A DNA stretch of 64,000 nucleotides from Cyclaneusma minus. Its lineage: Eukaryota > Ascomycota > Leotiomycetes > Marthamycetales > Marthamycetaceae. Positions 34,405 to 45,835 of this stretch are shown piece after piece (within the stretch, counting starts at the first letter, position 1; every line of letters starts with the position of its first letter). The notes beneath the pieces were generated by a model. That model was given only the letters and a program-made list of their open reading frames with translations. It was not told the DNA's origin and did not search any database. The DNA lies in the NCBI GenBank assembly GCA_037179335.1, contig JAKZHN010000012.1, forward strand, positions 1,054,001 to 1,118,000, given 5' to 3'. The translations under genes were made by a program, and so were the position numbers.

Positions 34405-36523
34405 TTCTTAGAAGACGGACGGATCAAACGAGGAAGAGAGATAAAGGTTTATGCGGTGGTTGGCGCAACTCACAAGTGTCAAATTCAGTTCTGGTCGTGG
34501 TGGAGTGACATCGAGCTTGGACTTGATAGGTTGTGGAATAAGGTAACCGCGGCCTTGGTGCCCGCCTCTAGGTTGACGTGCTGAAGGCTAATGTTGCACG
34601 CTTCGAGCGCCACCTGTGATAGGCAAGGACAGTGTCGAAGTTCGATGTCTGGTGTTGCAGATTCCTTTCTTTCGTTGTTGCAGGCAGTTCGCAGTCCGTT
34701 CTGGAGAATGCCAAGCTGACGGCCGTGGACACAGCCCACTAAAGTGACATCACGGTGGGGAGAATTGTGGACTGCACGTTGACCCGCGATCGGCAGCACG
34801 GTCTGCAAGAAGCACCGCCACTGTGGCTCTGTGGCTGGTGACGAAGTCTTCGCCATTCGAAAGAGCCCTTGGAATCGGATATCTTGCTTTGTCCCCAGTC
34901 ACTATTACTGTAACCATGCTCTCTGGACGATCTCAACGATAGGGGACCATCTCAGATACTCAGAGGAGATCTCGCCCAGCGGCATTGATTCAGATATTGG
35001 AAAGAGATCCCATACGCTACAGAGGTACTGTTAATGTCCGGCTCATCAACTCAACCAAGAAACCCCTGGGACAGATAGACCCTGGCCTCACTTTTCCCAT
35101 ATTAGCCTGATTAGTTCGGTATCTGCGAATTATCTGTATTGATTTTAAATATCTAATTTTTGTCAATGACCAGAGATCTTCCAATTGCTCGAGTTCCTCG
35201 TTCTCGTGTATGTCCGTATCTCCGTCGTCTCTTCTGCGATGCCGTCGGCCGAGCGGTGCCTGGCGCACATATCAAGCATCCGGGAGCGCGAGTGCCGCAG
35301 GCTCTTAGCGCCGAAGGCTGTCTGGATAACACGGGATGCCAGAACATTCGAGTCAGAATGGTCCAGATGATCGAATTATCGGCTTTTGATTGAATCCGAA
35401 AATCCTTCCAGCTACTCAGGCGGTATTCACAGATTCAACAAAAACGTTCCGAGGCTGGGAATAGCTTCAGGGCACACGAGAATGGCCACTGGTGGTGCGA
35501 GTGTCAAATGCCATGTTCTGGCCACGAGATTTCCCATGTTGGCATGTCCGGCGGAGAGAAATGTCCGGGTCGACTTGCCGGCCAATCTCGTTAGAGTAGC
35601 TGTGCCGCAAAACTGGCCCAAAGAAGCGGACGGGACGACCCTTTGGGACTAGATTGATGTGCTAGCCCACGTAAAATGGTGGGCAGATTTTGGATCGACA
35701 GCTGGCCTCCTGCGCGTTGGCGAGTCGCGCATCGCGAAAGAATGACGCAACGGCAGCTCACAAGCTGTTGATCATTTTATTTTCTGCTCGCGAAGGGACT
35801 CGTCTCAACTCAGGGGTTCCGGCATCTACCAGAATCAAGCTTAACTCTGCTGAACCAAGCTTTTTGATGCGACAAGCCACGGCTACGACGCCGGGAGCAC
35901 ACTTAGAGTTGGCGGGCCCAGAAACTCCCAACCATCACGAGGAACGCCTCCGAGCTCTGCCACCAGTTCGCAGAGTAGGATACGGAGCTGGTTCTCGATG
36001 TGCCTGGCGGTCATGTTAACTGTAAAGATGATGGCCCACACTGGCTGGGACCCTGATCCGGCATGGTGAAATTTAATAGATCTGCACGCTGGTGCAAGGC
36101 TTTGAGCGTGACTTTGCCGCGAAGATGGGATTTAATGCGTCTTTGCCCGAATAACTCTCAAGTGTGACATCATAGCTGCTGTCCCTTTTCCCACATAGCG
36201 AACGACATAGGACCTCATCAAGGCCGAACAGCTCCGAGCCCACGAACACTTGACCGTCGTGCCCCCCGACTACCTCTCTTTCATATAACTCTGCGTCAGA
36301 CCACCGTTCGCCTGCCGAGACGCAATTCAACCCACTCTCTGCCTCTGTCTTAGTTTCCGCTAAGCCTTCGCAACACCTTATCTCTCTTCCCTCGACATCC
36401 ATTGTCTTCCGCCGCTCTTCCCTGAAAGCACTACTAAACCTGAAACCTCCCTGCGCACCACCTTCTGAAGCTCCCACCTTCTCTGCGACAGCGTCGCCGC
36501 ATGTGCTTTTCAGACAACACTGA
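34405..36523. other. Divergent 2.1-kb region between hydrolase and ErdS-like genes
   Basis: No coding sequence supported on either strand. It must contain both promoters. The last 300 nt before 36524 are pyrimidine-rich, as in fungal promoters and 5' UTRs. Confidence 0.5.
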
Positions 36524-39500
36524 ATGCCATCGCCCAACATGTCGTTCATCAAGAAGCCCTTCGAGAAGATCAAGAGCTTCGGCCACGATCGCAGTCGTAG
36601 CCGGTCCCGCAAGAGCACTGATCTGTCTCATATGAATGGCACCGGCACCGGCACCTCCAGCCCAGCCAACGGTGAAAGCCCCAGTACCACGAGCCGCAAC
36701 ACCGAGGAGATTGAACGTGCACGAAACCGAAGAAGTGAGGAAAAGCTGCGCCGGAAGAGCCAGAGCAAGAAGCGGCCCGACAGCGTCGTTCGCAAGGATG
36801 AGAAGTTCCTCGAGACGGCGCCCGAGGAGATGATCAAGCTCTACAAGCCTTTCAGCATGAACCAGAGCAAGCGCTGGGACGGCCAGGAGAGATTCAATCT
36901 GAAGGATGTTGACATCAACAGTATGTCGCCGCCCTTTAAGGTCCATTTCTACATGTACAAGTTCAATGCTGACATCATCCAACAGCTATGAATGGCAGGA
37001 TCGTCACTTTCAGAGCCCGAATCCACACCATCCGCCGCCTGAGTGCTAAGCTTGTCTTTTTGGTCTTCCGCCAGCAAACCACTACCATCCAAGGTGTATT
37101 GCAGAGCAATGAAGGAAGCGAGAAACCAGAAGGTGAGTTCTCGGTTGCGGGCACTTTTACTGCCATCGATGGCTCTCCGACACCTTCTAACCTTATAACA
37201 GATCTCGAATACGGCGTCATCACCGAAAATATGGTTCGAACCGTCGAGCATTACTATGCCGAGACTATTGTATTGGTGACGGGCAAGATTCGACCACCGC
37301 CACAGACGGTCAAGAACGCTACCATACACGATGCTGAGATCCAGGTTTTCGAGGTCCATCTTTTGACCAAGATGACCGAACATGTCCCATTCACCCCCTA
37401 CGATGCCGAGAATGCCAATAAGGGTGGTGAGAAGAACCTAGGCGATAACGACAGTGAGAAGGACAAGGATACAATGGCTGCCAGCCGAGGCTCACTGGAT
37501 TCCGTGGAGTCAATGGACTCTGTAGCATCATCTGATGGGGGTCGAGTCATACCGCATGAGCAGGGCCTCGACAGTCAAAGTAAGTAGTATCCTACGCAGG
37601 TGGAGCAAATACACTCTTTCGTCCCGTACTTCTGTTGAGGTCGACTGCTTTTGTGAACGTTTTGCTGACTTCCTTCGCAGTCAGCGTTTCTAACAGAAAG
37701 GACCGCCAAATACCCCAACGCGTCCGTCTCAATAACCGCATCGTCGATCTCCGTACAGCCCCTTCCCAGTCCATTTTCCGCATTCAGGCAGGCGTTTGCA
37801 ACATTTTTCGTTCCTATTTAGATACCCTGGGCTTCGTTGAGATCCATACACCAAAACTGCAAGGCGGCGCAACTGAGTCTGGCGCTACTGTTTTTCAGCT
37901 GAACTACTTTGGCAGACCAGCATTCTTGGCTCAGTCACCTCAGTTGGCCAAGCAAATGTGTATTTCTGCTGATTTCGAGCGAGTTTACGAGATCGGTCCC
38001 GTGTTCCGTGCGGAGGACAGCAACACCCCAAGACACATGACAGAATACACGGGCTTGGATATCGAAATGGCGTTGGAGGAGCACTACCATGAAGCCTTGA
38101 ATATCATTGATGGAATGTTCAAGAACCTGTGGAAGGGCATCTACGAACGCTACAGCAAAGAGATCGAGATCATTTCTCAATACTACCCACACGAGAAGGT
38201 GCAGTGGCTGGAAGAGACACCGAGAATTCCATTCGCACAGGGAATTCAGATGTTGAAGGAGGACGGATGGGTCGAAGAGGATGGCAGCCAACCATTGGAG
38301 ACGGAGGATCTGTCGACAAGAGCTGAGATTCACCTTGGAGAGTTGGTCAAGAAGAAGTACGGTACCGACTACTACATCCTCGACAAGTTCCCCTCGTCTG
38401 TCCGACCATTCTACACCATGCCAGACCCCAACGACGACCGATTCACCAACTCTTTCGATATCTTTATGCGAGGTCAAGAGATTCTTACTGGAGGTCAGCG
38501 TATCCATGATGCAACCTTCCTTGAGAAGCGAATGAAGCAGAAGGGAATCAAGAGAGAGACCATGGAGGAGTACTTGAATGGTTTCAGATGGGGTGTACCT
38601 CCTCACGCTGGTGCTGGTATTGGTCTTGAGCGACTGCTGTATCTGTTCTTGAACTTGGGCAACATTCGTCTCGCAAGTTTGTTCCCTCGAGACCCCAAGT
38701 CCCTACCAGAGAGGCAAACTGCTCTTACTCTCCGTCACCCAGAAGCCAGCACAGTGAACCCACCGTGGGACAACGACGAGATTGAAGATTCCGATCCGGC
38801 CAAGCATGAACTTCAACCACTCGAGAAGCTCATCGCCAACTACGGTGACGCAGCTAATACATCTTGGCTCGACAAGCGCTACAAGCTCTGGCGCCACCCA
38901 GAGACCGGTGCTGCTCAAGGCTACGTCCCTTACAACGGCTACGCCATTGTGATCGGTCACCCTCTCTGCGACAAGACTCAATACCCCCGCATCGTTTCCG
39001 CCTTCCTCTCATTCATGCACAGCGACCCTGAAACCAAAGGTCTCAAGCCCATCTGGCTCATGGTCGGCCCCGAGATCGAAGAGTATCTCGGCGACTCCTT
39101 CAACTGGCGCACTCTCTCCTGCATCGCCGAAGAGCGTGCCGACCCACGCAACAACCCCGCCTTGAAGGACAACGACATCGCACGCAAGATCCGTCACGTC
39201 GAGAAAGAAGGCATCAAGATGGTCGATCTGCCATTCGCCGAACCCGTTCCTGATGATGTGAAGAGCAAGATCAACTCTGGTATTGAGGCGTGGCAGAACA
39301 ACCGCAAGGGTACTCAAGTGCATCTTACGGAAATTAGACCGTGGATCGATGAAGCTCATCGTCGGTACTTCTATGCCAAGGATAAGAACGACAACATCCA
39401 CGGCCTCATCGTGATGCACCAGCTCGCGCCGCAAAACGGCTACCAAGTCAAGTTCTCGCTCGAGTTTCCTTCCGCTCCGTCCGGCGTGATCGAGGCACTT

Positions 39501-39797
39501 ACGATCCATGCGATGACCGCCACCGCTGCCGCGGATCCGGATTGCAAGAGTGTGACGTTTGGAACGGGTGCGAGTAAGACGCTCGAGGGTGGACGCAACC
39601 TGGGCAAGACGAAAGTCAAGGCCTTGAGAAAGAGCTACGAGGCTATTGCCAAGGGATTGAGGCTGACTAACAAGTCGGAGTTCAGACAGAAGATGGGTGC
39701 CAGGGATGAGCCGGTATGGGTTGCTTATCCAAAGGGTGGCATGGGCGCAGGTGGCATTAGGGCCATTCTGGGCTTCTTGGAGGAGGAGGGCGAGTAA
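36524..39797 (+). CDS. erdS: AspRS-DUF2156 fusion, ergosteryl-3beta-O-L-aspartate synthase (ErdS type)
   Basis: Four exons, 36524..36920, 36986..37132, 37202..37579 and 37681..39797, join in frame to 1012 aa. The 69-nt second intron is also open and a multiple of three. A basic, Ser-rich start (RSRSRSRKS) is followed by an OB-fold tRNA-binding part (MNGRIVTFRARIHTIRR) and a class II catalytic core: FVEIHTPKL (motif 1), FRAEDSNTPRHMTEYTGLDIEM with Arg417 (motif 2) and GIGLERLLYLFLNLGN with Arg625 (motif 3). After a linker, residues about 690-1005 match the DUF2156/LPG_synthase_C aminoacyl-transferase fold (VPYNGYAIVIGHPLCD, YPKGGMGAGGIRAILGFLEE). In fungi such fusions charge tRNA-Asp and pass the Asp to ergosterol. 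Lacking the ordinary AspRS gene in view, I cannot say whether this copy also serves translation. A second ATG at 36539 (MSFIKKPF) is an alternative start. Catalytic residues of the transferase part were not checked one by one. Confidence 0.9.
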
Positions 39798-40741
39798 GTG
39801 GTTGATGGAAAAGAAATGCGGGGCACCTTGGGCAAGCAATTGCTATGGGCGGGCGTCGGGGAGTGCTGACTGGGGAACGGGCTTGGTTCACTTACTTGAT
39901 ACACCGTGTCGTTTTTGTCAGTCGACAGGCGATTCTTTCAATGCGTTCAGAGATGATACATTCAAAGAGAAGAGCATAGCGTGTTTTAGATACGAGAATT
40001 ACAGATTAATGTCTTCATTTCTTGTGTTTTCTGTGATTTGTGCTGCTGCTTCTGTCAAGTGACAGCGTGCAAGAATTCGGTACCCTAGCAGAACGAAGAA
40101 ACGAACTAAGCAAAGTCGTGGATGCACAGAATTGCAGCTGGAACCGAGACCACCAATACAGGATTCAGCCTCACTTGGACTGACACGGATACTACCAATA
40201 TGAGCCGCTTCTCAAGTTTTTGCGAGATCAGTGGGCAGATGGCGGGCTTGATCAGCCTTGTTGGAGCAAATACCTGACCCAACGGCTTTCCCCCCTCACC
40301 GATTGAGGAAACCTGAGTTGGAACTGCGATATACATGAAGATGAAACGAGCTCAAAATGGCTCAATACGTCGCTTTCGAATGCATATTCTCTCCATTTTC
40401 GTTGCTTGGCCACCTACTTGTCAACCCTTCAAACCACAATCCGGTCCACTAACGCATCCACCACCTCCCAAGATCCTGCGAAACCATGGAATCCACTCCC
40501 AGAAATAACGGAGCCGCCAAAGTCGTCTCTCAAAATGTGCGGGGCACCCAGAGAATTTTGATATTGCTCAACATGTTTCCCATGCTCAACTCTGCTCACT
40601 CACCCATTTCCCATTCCCCAGAGGTCTTGACAGGAAACTTTTGTTATTCGACGCCCTGTCTTGAAACAGCACTTTGTTTAGTTGTTCTGTAATTTTCTGA
40701 TACGCAAGAGGAAGGAGTGATTGGAGAAGGAGGAGCACACA
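39798..40741. other. Intergenic, no gene seen
   Basis: 3' flank of the ErdS-type gene. A short frame from the ATG at 40486 (MESTPRNNGAAKVV) could be a first exon of the next gene but no good donor supports it. Confidence 0.4.
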
Positions 40742-41374
40742 ATGCCGGCCGCTGCGAACAAGACTGCATTCGGTCCCCGCGGCCGCAGCGACTCCGGGTG
40801 CGCTCTGATCGCACCTAGCGATTCCGAGGAAAATCTCTTGCAAGTAAGTACATACGTGTATCTCACGCATCCGTCCAACTGTCCCCAAATCTCGGCATTG
40901 AATCCTCGCCTAACCATTTCTCCTTTTCTAAAAAAAAAGGATCTCGAGCCAACCCGCCCCCAAGTTCGCTTCCCGCAGGAGCAGGATACTGAGACGATTG
41001 AAGACTACGGGCTCACTGAACGCATCTTCCACCAAACCAAAGACATGTACGAATTAACGCTTGCGTTGACGAAAGAGATTTTGCAGGCGCAGGAGGATAT
41101 GTTGGATGGGAAGGGGTTGAGGGAGGAGAGGAGGAGGTTTGTGGAGGAGAATGTTAGGGTTGTGGGGTTGATGGTGAAGGGGATGGAGAAGTTTGCGTGG
41201 GTGAGGGATGCTTGGGAGAGGAATGGGGGGTGGGGTGGGCAGCTTCGGCGGTGGGGTGGGGAGCGGCAGGGGGATGGGATGTGGGGGGATGGAAATGGGA
41301 AGTGGGGGAGGGGGGAGGAGGGAGAGGGGGAGGAGGGTGGGGTGGCGGTGGTGGGGTGGAGTCCGCTTGACTGA
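40742..41374 (+). CDS. Unrecognised small protein, Gly/Trp-rich tail
   Basis: Two exons, 40742..40843 and 40940..41374, give 178 aa. The intron has a GTAAGT donor and an AAAAAG acceptor, and is phase 0 (NLLQ/DLEPTRPQ). The unspliced frame is also open. Residues about 45-115 look helical and charged (LTERIFHQTKDMYELTLALT, EERRRFVEENVRVVG). The tail is Gly/Trp/Glu-rich and of low complexity (GGWGGQLRRWGGERQGDG). No domain recognised. The first exon may lie further upstream (ATG at 40486). The C-terminal composition comes from a G-rich run and may be partly artefact of an open frame. Confidence 0.5.
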   Translation: MPAAANKTAFGPRGRSDSGCALIAPSDSEENLLQVSTYVYLTHPSNCPQISALNPRLTISPFLKKKDLEPTRPQVRFPQEQDTETIEDYGLTERIFHQTKDMYELTLALTKEILQAQEDMLDGKGLREERRRFVEENVRVVGLMVKGMEKFAWVRDAWERNGGWGGQLRRWGGERQGDGMWGDGNGKWGRGEEGEGEEGGVAVVGWSPLD

Positions 41375-42345
41375 TGAATAGCCTGTGAAGAAGAAGAAGG
41401 AGGAGGGATGGAATGATGGACGCACTTGTTGGAGATAGTGGGGGCTTGAGTGAGGCTGTAGGAAGTTGTGATGCCGGGTTTGTGGTAGTTTTGGGTGACA
41501 AGTTCTCGGAATGATATAGTCTGAGTCGAAGAATTGGAGGATATGGAATAGATCAATGTGAGTGACACGAAGCCGGTGTGGAAAATATTCGAAGAGGAAG
41601 ATGAGCGTTTGGAACATACCATGAGCGCTTTGCAGCATTGCAAAACTGGAATCTCCCTTCATGCCCGCTTCAAGTCGGGACTTGGTGTGGTTTCAAACAT
41701 CGGTGTAATTCAAGTTATTGATGATACCCCAGAGCAAGCCCACTGCATAGCAGGAAGCAGAAACCAAGAGCAATTTGGTCTCTAGTTTGCTCACAGAAGG
41801 TTTGGCAGCTTTCGGTCCCGTTTTCGATGTGTAGGTATGTCCCAAGTCATCTTCGGTACCCGTAGCACCACGTTTTTCTTAGTGTCAGATTTTTGGAAAG
41901 AAAAAACGTGGCACAACGGTTATCGGTGCCTGGTGGATACGGAGGATAAGTGAATCATACCTTGCTCCAGTACCGAAGATAAGTGAACCATAGTTCCACG
42001 TGGCTCGAAACTTTTCTAAGTGGCAATTTTCTAACACCGGTACCCAGATATCTATTTCAGAACTCGCGAAGACGAAAAAGTTGTATCCATCCGCATTCCT
42101 CGAACTTACATAAAGCGTGGGGACCTCACTTCTCCTCACCCCATTTTATGTGAAGCTATCCTAGCCCATTCACAACTCACTTAGCTTATAGCTAGCGTCG
42201 CTACCTGCTATATCACCACGTCCAGAAAGCCCAAGAACCGCTGGGCCCTCTCCTTCTGGCAAGTTGTGCATCTACCTCGACCAACAACTCCAGATAACTC
42301 CGAACAACTCTAAACCTCCACCCAATCCGTTACCAGACCATCACG
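41375..42345. other. Intergenic with inverted-repeat clusters
   Basis: No gene supported; the frame at 41558 starts at GTG. Around 41848-41985 are short inverted repeats: CATCTTCGGTAC against GTACCGAAGAT, and CCACGTTTTTCTT against AAGAAAAAACGTGG. Confidence 0.4.
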
Positions 42346-43041
42346 ATGCAGGAAATTGTCAGAGTGTCCGACAGGGACACGGAGTCCTTCCCATCTGTCT
42401 TCTCCACAGTCCGAAAGAGCGTCGAAAAGCACGCAAAGGAGGTACCGCACCGTTCATATCCACATCCTCTACCAGAACAAATTGCCCATACTGACCTCAC
42501 CATAAAGGCAGTGAAGCTAGCCCGGGACGTCCTCGACGCTGCAGCAAATGACTTCGACCCTCCCTCAAGCACTCCACCGCAACGCCGACTAGCAAGCACC
42601 GGCGACTGGGACGGCTCCTCACCCTCCGACTCCGAGTCCGAATGGACCCACATCGATACCGAAACCTCCTACAAAAAGCGCATCCTCGCCCCCTCTTCCG
42701 CCGCCGAGTCCTCCATCACCACCTCCATTCTCGTCCCCGAGCTTCTCGAGATCGGCGCCAAGCATCGAAAAGACGTTGCTCGTATCCAAGCCGCTCTCCA
42801 GCGAGCCATTCGCGATGCGCAGAACCCGAGGTCTTTGAGTTTCTTGGATGAGGAGGTGAGGAAGAAGATTCTGCAGGGGAAGACGGGCTTTTGGCATCCG
42901 AGGTTGGGGGAGTTTGTGGGGTATTTGAGGGGAGAGGCGACGGTTACGACGAAGGAGGGGGATATGCTTACGCTGAAGGTGGTGCTGGGGGAGAGGGAGC
43001 CGGAGATAAGGTGCGAGTACTCGAAGGTCAAGGTTGCATGA
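42346..43041 (+). CDS. Unrecognised conserved-looking protein, 231 aa
   Basis: A single exon from the ATG at 42346. The N-terminal third is helical (STVRKSVEKHAKEVP, LTIKAVKLARDVLDAAAN), the middle is Ser/Asp-rich and disordered (DGSSPSDSESEWTHIDTE), and the C-terminal part mixes helix and strand (LLEIGAKHRKDVARIQAALQ, EGDMLTLKVVLGEREPEI). No membrane segment or signal peptide. I do not recognise a family. Codon-position composition and the absence of competing frames support it as a real gene. Confidence 0.65.
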   Translation: MQEIVRVSDRDTESFPSVFSTVRKSVEKHAKEVPHRSYPHPLPEQIAHTDLTIKAVKLARDVLDAAANDFDPPSSTPPQRRLASTGDWDGSSPSDSESEWTHIDTETSYKKRILAPSSAAESSITTSILVPELLEIGAKHRKDVARIQAALQRAIRDAQNPRSLSFLDEEVRKKILQGKTGFWHPRLGEFVGYLRGEATVTTKEGDMLTLKVVLGEREPEIRCEYSKVKVA

Positions 43042-43799
43042 ACTGCCTGCTGCCGCTGGATGGAAGGGGGCGTTTGTGTGAAGGTTTGACATGGAGTTGG
43101 GACATCTTGGAGATTGCTTGCAGGGAATTGCTAGGAGAGCACGGGACCGGATGGAGCTTGCGTCCTTAATTGTTTGGCTACTCTTCTGCTATAAGACCGG
43201 GACCCACCTGCTATGAATTTCAGCGTTCTTGCTTTCTGATTTTCTGCTACGGGACGGGGAGTGTGTGTACTCAACTATGTACCCATTGCGATATAAACCC
43301 CTAACTTGCTCACTAGGGCAGAAATAGAATTTTTGACGGCCCTAGAGTCCGGAGAAGGGGGTGTCTAATGCATGGTCACCGGCAAGTGACCTCAAGCCCG
43401 AGAGTCGGTAGAAAGCCGCAAGCCGTCACTTGACTACAGTTCTCATAGCTTTTGGAATATGACTAAATGCTGCTGGCTCAAATTCAGCTTCATGTTCATC
43501 TCCAGATGATCGGTTTTCACAATTGCTCAGCCTGGAGCATTTCAACCATCTGAGCGATCGTGTCTGCTCTCCATCTAAGAATTGATAGTTGTTGATCCAT
43601 TTAGGCTGATTTCATTCATCTCTCATTTCTATTTTCTAGATCGTGCTTTAATCCCCTGTCAATCATTTTCTACAAACCTATACTTCGGAGGTCTCCGACC
43701 TCTCCAACTAGCAGCCAATTCCTCGCGTGTCACGTACCAAATTTGCAGCACTGTCATCCTACATCAAGTTATCCACACAGTCTCTCCATCCTTGTGTTC

Positions 43800-44133
43800 C
43801 TGTTCCGCCCCGCCGCTCTGCGAGAAGCAGCATCCGAACCAATCGCCGGGCAGTTGCAGTACCCCGAATTCAGGGAGCCTGGCGCCTGGTCGGCCGACAA
43901 ACTTCGCGAAGAGTTGCTGCAGGCACCGACACGGAGCGTGTGCTCAAGGCCATTCAGCCAGCCCTGAAGCAACAGGTTTTGACAAGTCTGCCATGTTGGC
44001 GTATCATTGCCTATGTTACGCTTCTACGGCCTGACGCCAACAACCAAAATGATTCTGAGCTCAGACTGAAGTTATCAACCTCTTAAAGTGAGTTCTCCGT
44101 GTTCAAGTAGGCTGGTTTGAAGTTGAGTTTCAG
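43800..44133 (+). pseudogene. Degenerate small gene with family-A-like 3' intron
   Basis: Two frames carry complementary protein-like text: PEFREPGAWSADKLREELLQ in one and then TDTERVLKAIQPALKQQVL in the other, switching near 43923, which suggests a frameshift. Its end is followed by an intron-like block (44088..44133, GTGAGTTCTCCG .. TTTCAG/TAC) that matches the block after the stop codon of the three family A genes. The coding part itself does not clearly resemble family A. Confidence 0.4.
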
Positions 44134-44492
44134 TACAATGAGGGAAGTTGTGAGAAAGAGTTGGACGCCGGAAGTTCAATCTGGGAGTCCGGAATAGCTA
44201 GCCAGAGCTTCAGGTTATGGTGACGGTTCTGTCTTCCAGGAAGCACTTTTGATACTATTTTGCCTTGAGGAGCACCTCGGATTATCTTTCTCGTACAAAC
44301 AGGCGCAAAATTCAGGCCAGAAACCTTCGCTACCGTGAGAAGCTGCTACGCAAGACCCTGATTGGCCGGCTGTGGCAGATCTGGGCCGCCAGCGACGCCG
44401 GCTTGGCGGGGCGCCGGTGTCAACAAGCGAAATCTGCCCCAGCTGGCAGCGCGGCAGGGAGCTGCTGTCCGTCTCGGCCGAGCGCACCCAGA

Positions 44493-44534
44493 GGGCTTAA
44501 AAACACAGCAGACCCTTGCTCTTCCTCTCCTTTC
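44493..44534 (+). promoter_or_regulatory. Core promoter of first family A gene
   Basis: TAAAAACACAGCAGA followed by TGCTCTTCCTCTCCTT. The same block occurs before the second family A gene at 45577. The TATA-like TTAAAAA and the pyrimidine-rich stretch fit a core promoter and start site. Confidence 0.6.
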
Positions 44535-44710
44535 TTCTTTCTTTTTTTCTTCTTCCAGCTTGCTTCGAGTATCCTGACCGCAAACTGTGCTATATCTCCA
44601 TACACTTCAACCACCGCACCAGCAAGTTCACCTGCTCAACCATCACCGACGAAGCTTACCCTCACTACAACTACCAACAAAGTCAACACACCCCTCCTCC
44701 CCACTCCATA

Positions 44711-45133
44711 ATGTCGTCCAACCAATCTTCCGCGCCCGGCGAGACCCAATACATTCCCGGATCTGCAAAGGCCATCGGTGGCTTTCTGAAGGTGGTCCAC
44801 GGCTACGAAGGCCTCGCGGCCGCCTATGCCACTAAGCAGTCGCCGGGTGAAGTTTTCAACTTCAAGGATGCTGAGATCATTGGCTCCAAAGCCATGATGA
44901 CCCTTGGCCTCCAAGAGCTTTTCCTCGGAGCGCACATGTGGTTGGCTGCCGCGCACGCCGATAACGTCAACCTCAAGTTCGAAGACGTTATTGACTGCGT
45001 TTCCAACGAGGTGGCCGTCTTGATGCTCGGTGATAGTCTGACCAAAGTTGCAAGCCTTTTGAAGTGAGTTCCACTGTCAATGTTCAAGTAATCTGATCCG
45101 AAACTGACTTTCATCTCCAGTACCAAAGCCTGA
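44711..45133 (+). CDS. Family A small protein, copy 1
   Basis: Exons 44711..45063 and 45121..45133 give 121 aa. Unspliced, the frame ends at TGA 45065-45067 (118 aa) because the stop is made by the donor GTGAGT itself; the intron has a good branch site (ACTGAC) and a TCCAG acceptor, so the ending NTKA is preferred. The sequence shows ETQYIPGSAKAIGGFLKVV near the start, then FNFKDAEIIGSKAMM, ELFLGAHMWLAAA and VIDCVSNEVAV. It looks all-helical, without signal peptide, Cys or membrane segment. Copies 2 and 3 follow at 45836 and 46481. No known domain recognised. A second conserved intron-like block lies downstream at 45177..45236. Confidence 0.7.
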
Positions 45134-45835
45134 ACTCATAACCACAATTCCCAGGTCGCAAAGAAGGTTCGAATTGGTACGTTGCACCATTACTTCCGTC
45201 CTCAACGCGAAGTCTCTGACATCTACTCATATGTAGGTTCAAGTTACCAAGAAGATCTGGGTAGAATTGGAAGTGCAGATGTGGCTGGCAGCCCGAGTAG
45301 CAAGATACTCATAATGTAATGATTACCTTAATGCTCAAAACTTCTGTGACTATTTTGTGCGCAATCTCCCTTCTAGCCATTATGTATGTGCTTTTGGGTC
45401 CAGATTATAGTTAATTATGTTTACTATGTTGAAGTCATGCGCTGTCATTTCTGAACTTCTTACAAAACACTGCCGCGCATCACGCGCAGCTCGACTCACT
45501 TTCGACAACTTGCTTAATTTCATCGCCGTGGAGATGGGCGCCCGCGAAATCTAGAAGAACTTGCGCGAACTCTCGAGGGCATAAAAACACAGCAGAATCG
45601 TGCTCTTCCTCTCCTTCCTTTCTTTTTCTATTCTCCCGGCCTCCTCAGTTCTGAACGCAACACCCACGCCCGTTCAACATCTCCGTGCTCTTCCAAGCCA
45701 ACTCACCCGTAAGCTCTCCTCCAAAGCCGACGTCAACAAAGCTGACCACCGCCACAGCAACAGCCAAACCTCGAAAACTCCACATTCTACCTTCACACAA
45801 TATCATCTTCTGAGAACACCAACTCTGGAGACGGT
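45134..45835. other. Family A spacer with a copy fragment
   Basis: Around 45237-45310 the + strand reads VQVTKKIWVELEVQMWLAAR, similar to the MWLAAA region of family A, so a gene fragment sits in or near the 3' UTR of copy 1. The core promoter of copy 2 lies at 45577. Confidence 0.45.
45577..45620 (+). promoter_or_regulatory. Core promoter of second family A gene
   Basis: GGGCATAAAAACACAGCAGA followed by TGCTCTTCCTCTCCTT, nearly identical to 44493. The two differ at a handful of positions, although the coding regions are far more diverged. Confidence 0.6.

Larger units (their letters stand above)
43042..44710. other. Left edge of the small-gene cluster, with a broken copy
   Basis: Contains the degenerate coding stretch at 43800-44133 and the core promoter of the first family A gene. 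I see nothing else. Confidence 0.4.

Noticed and set aside
41558..41785. A 75-codon frame after the Gly/Trp-rich gene
   Set aside because: Begins at GTG, short, no supporting features.
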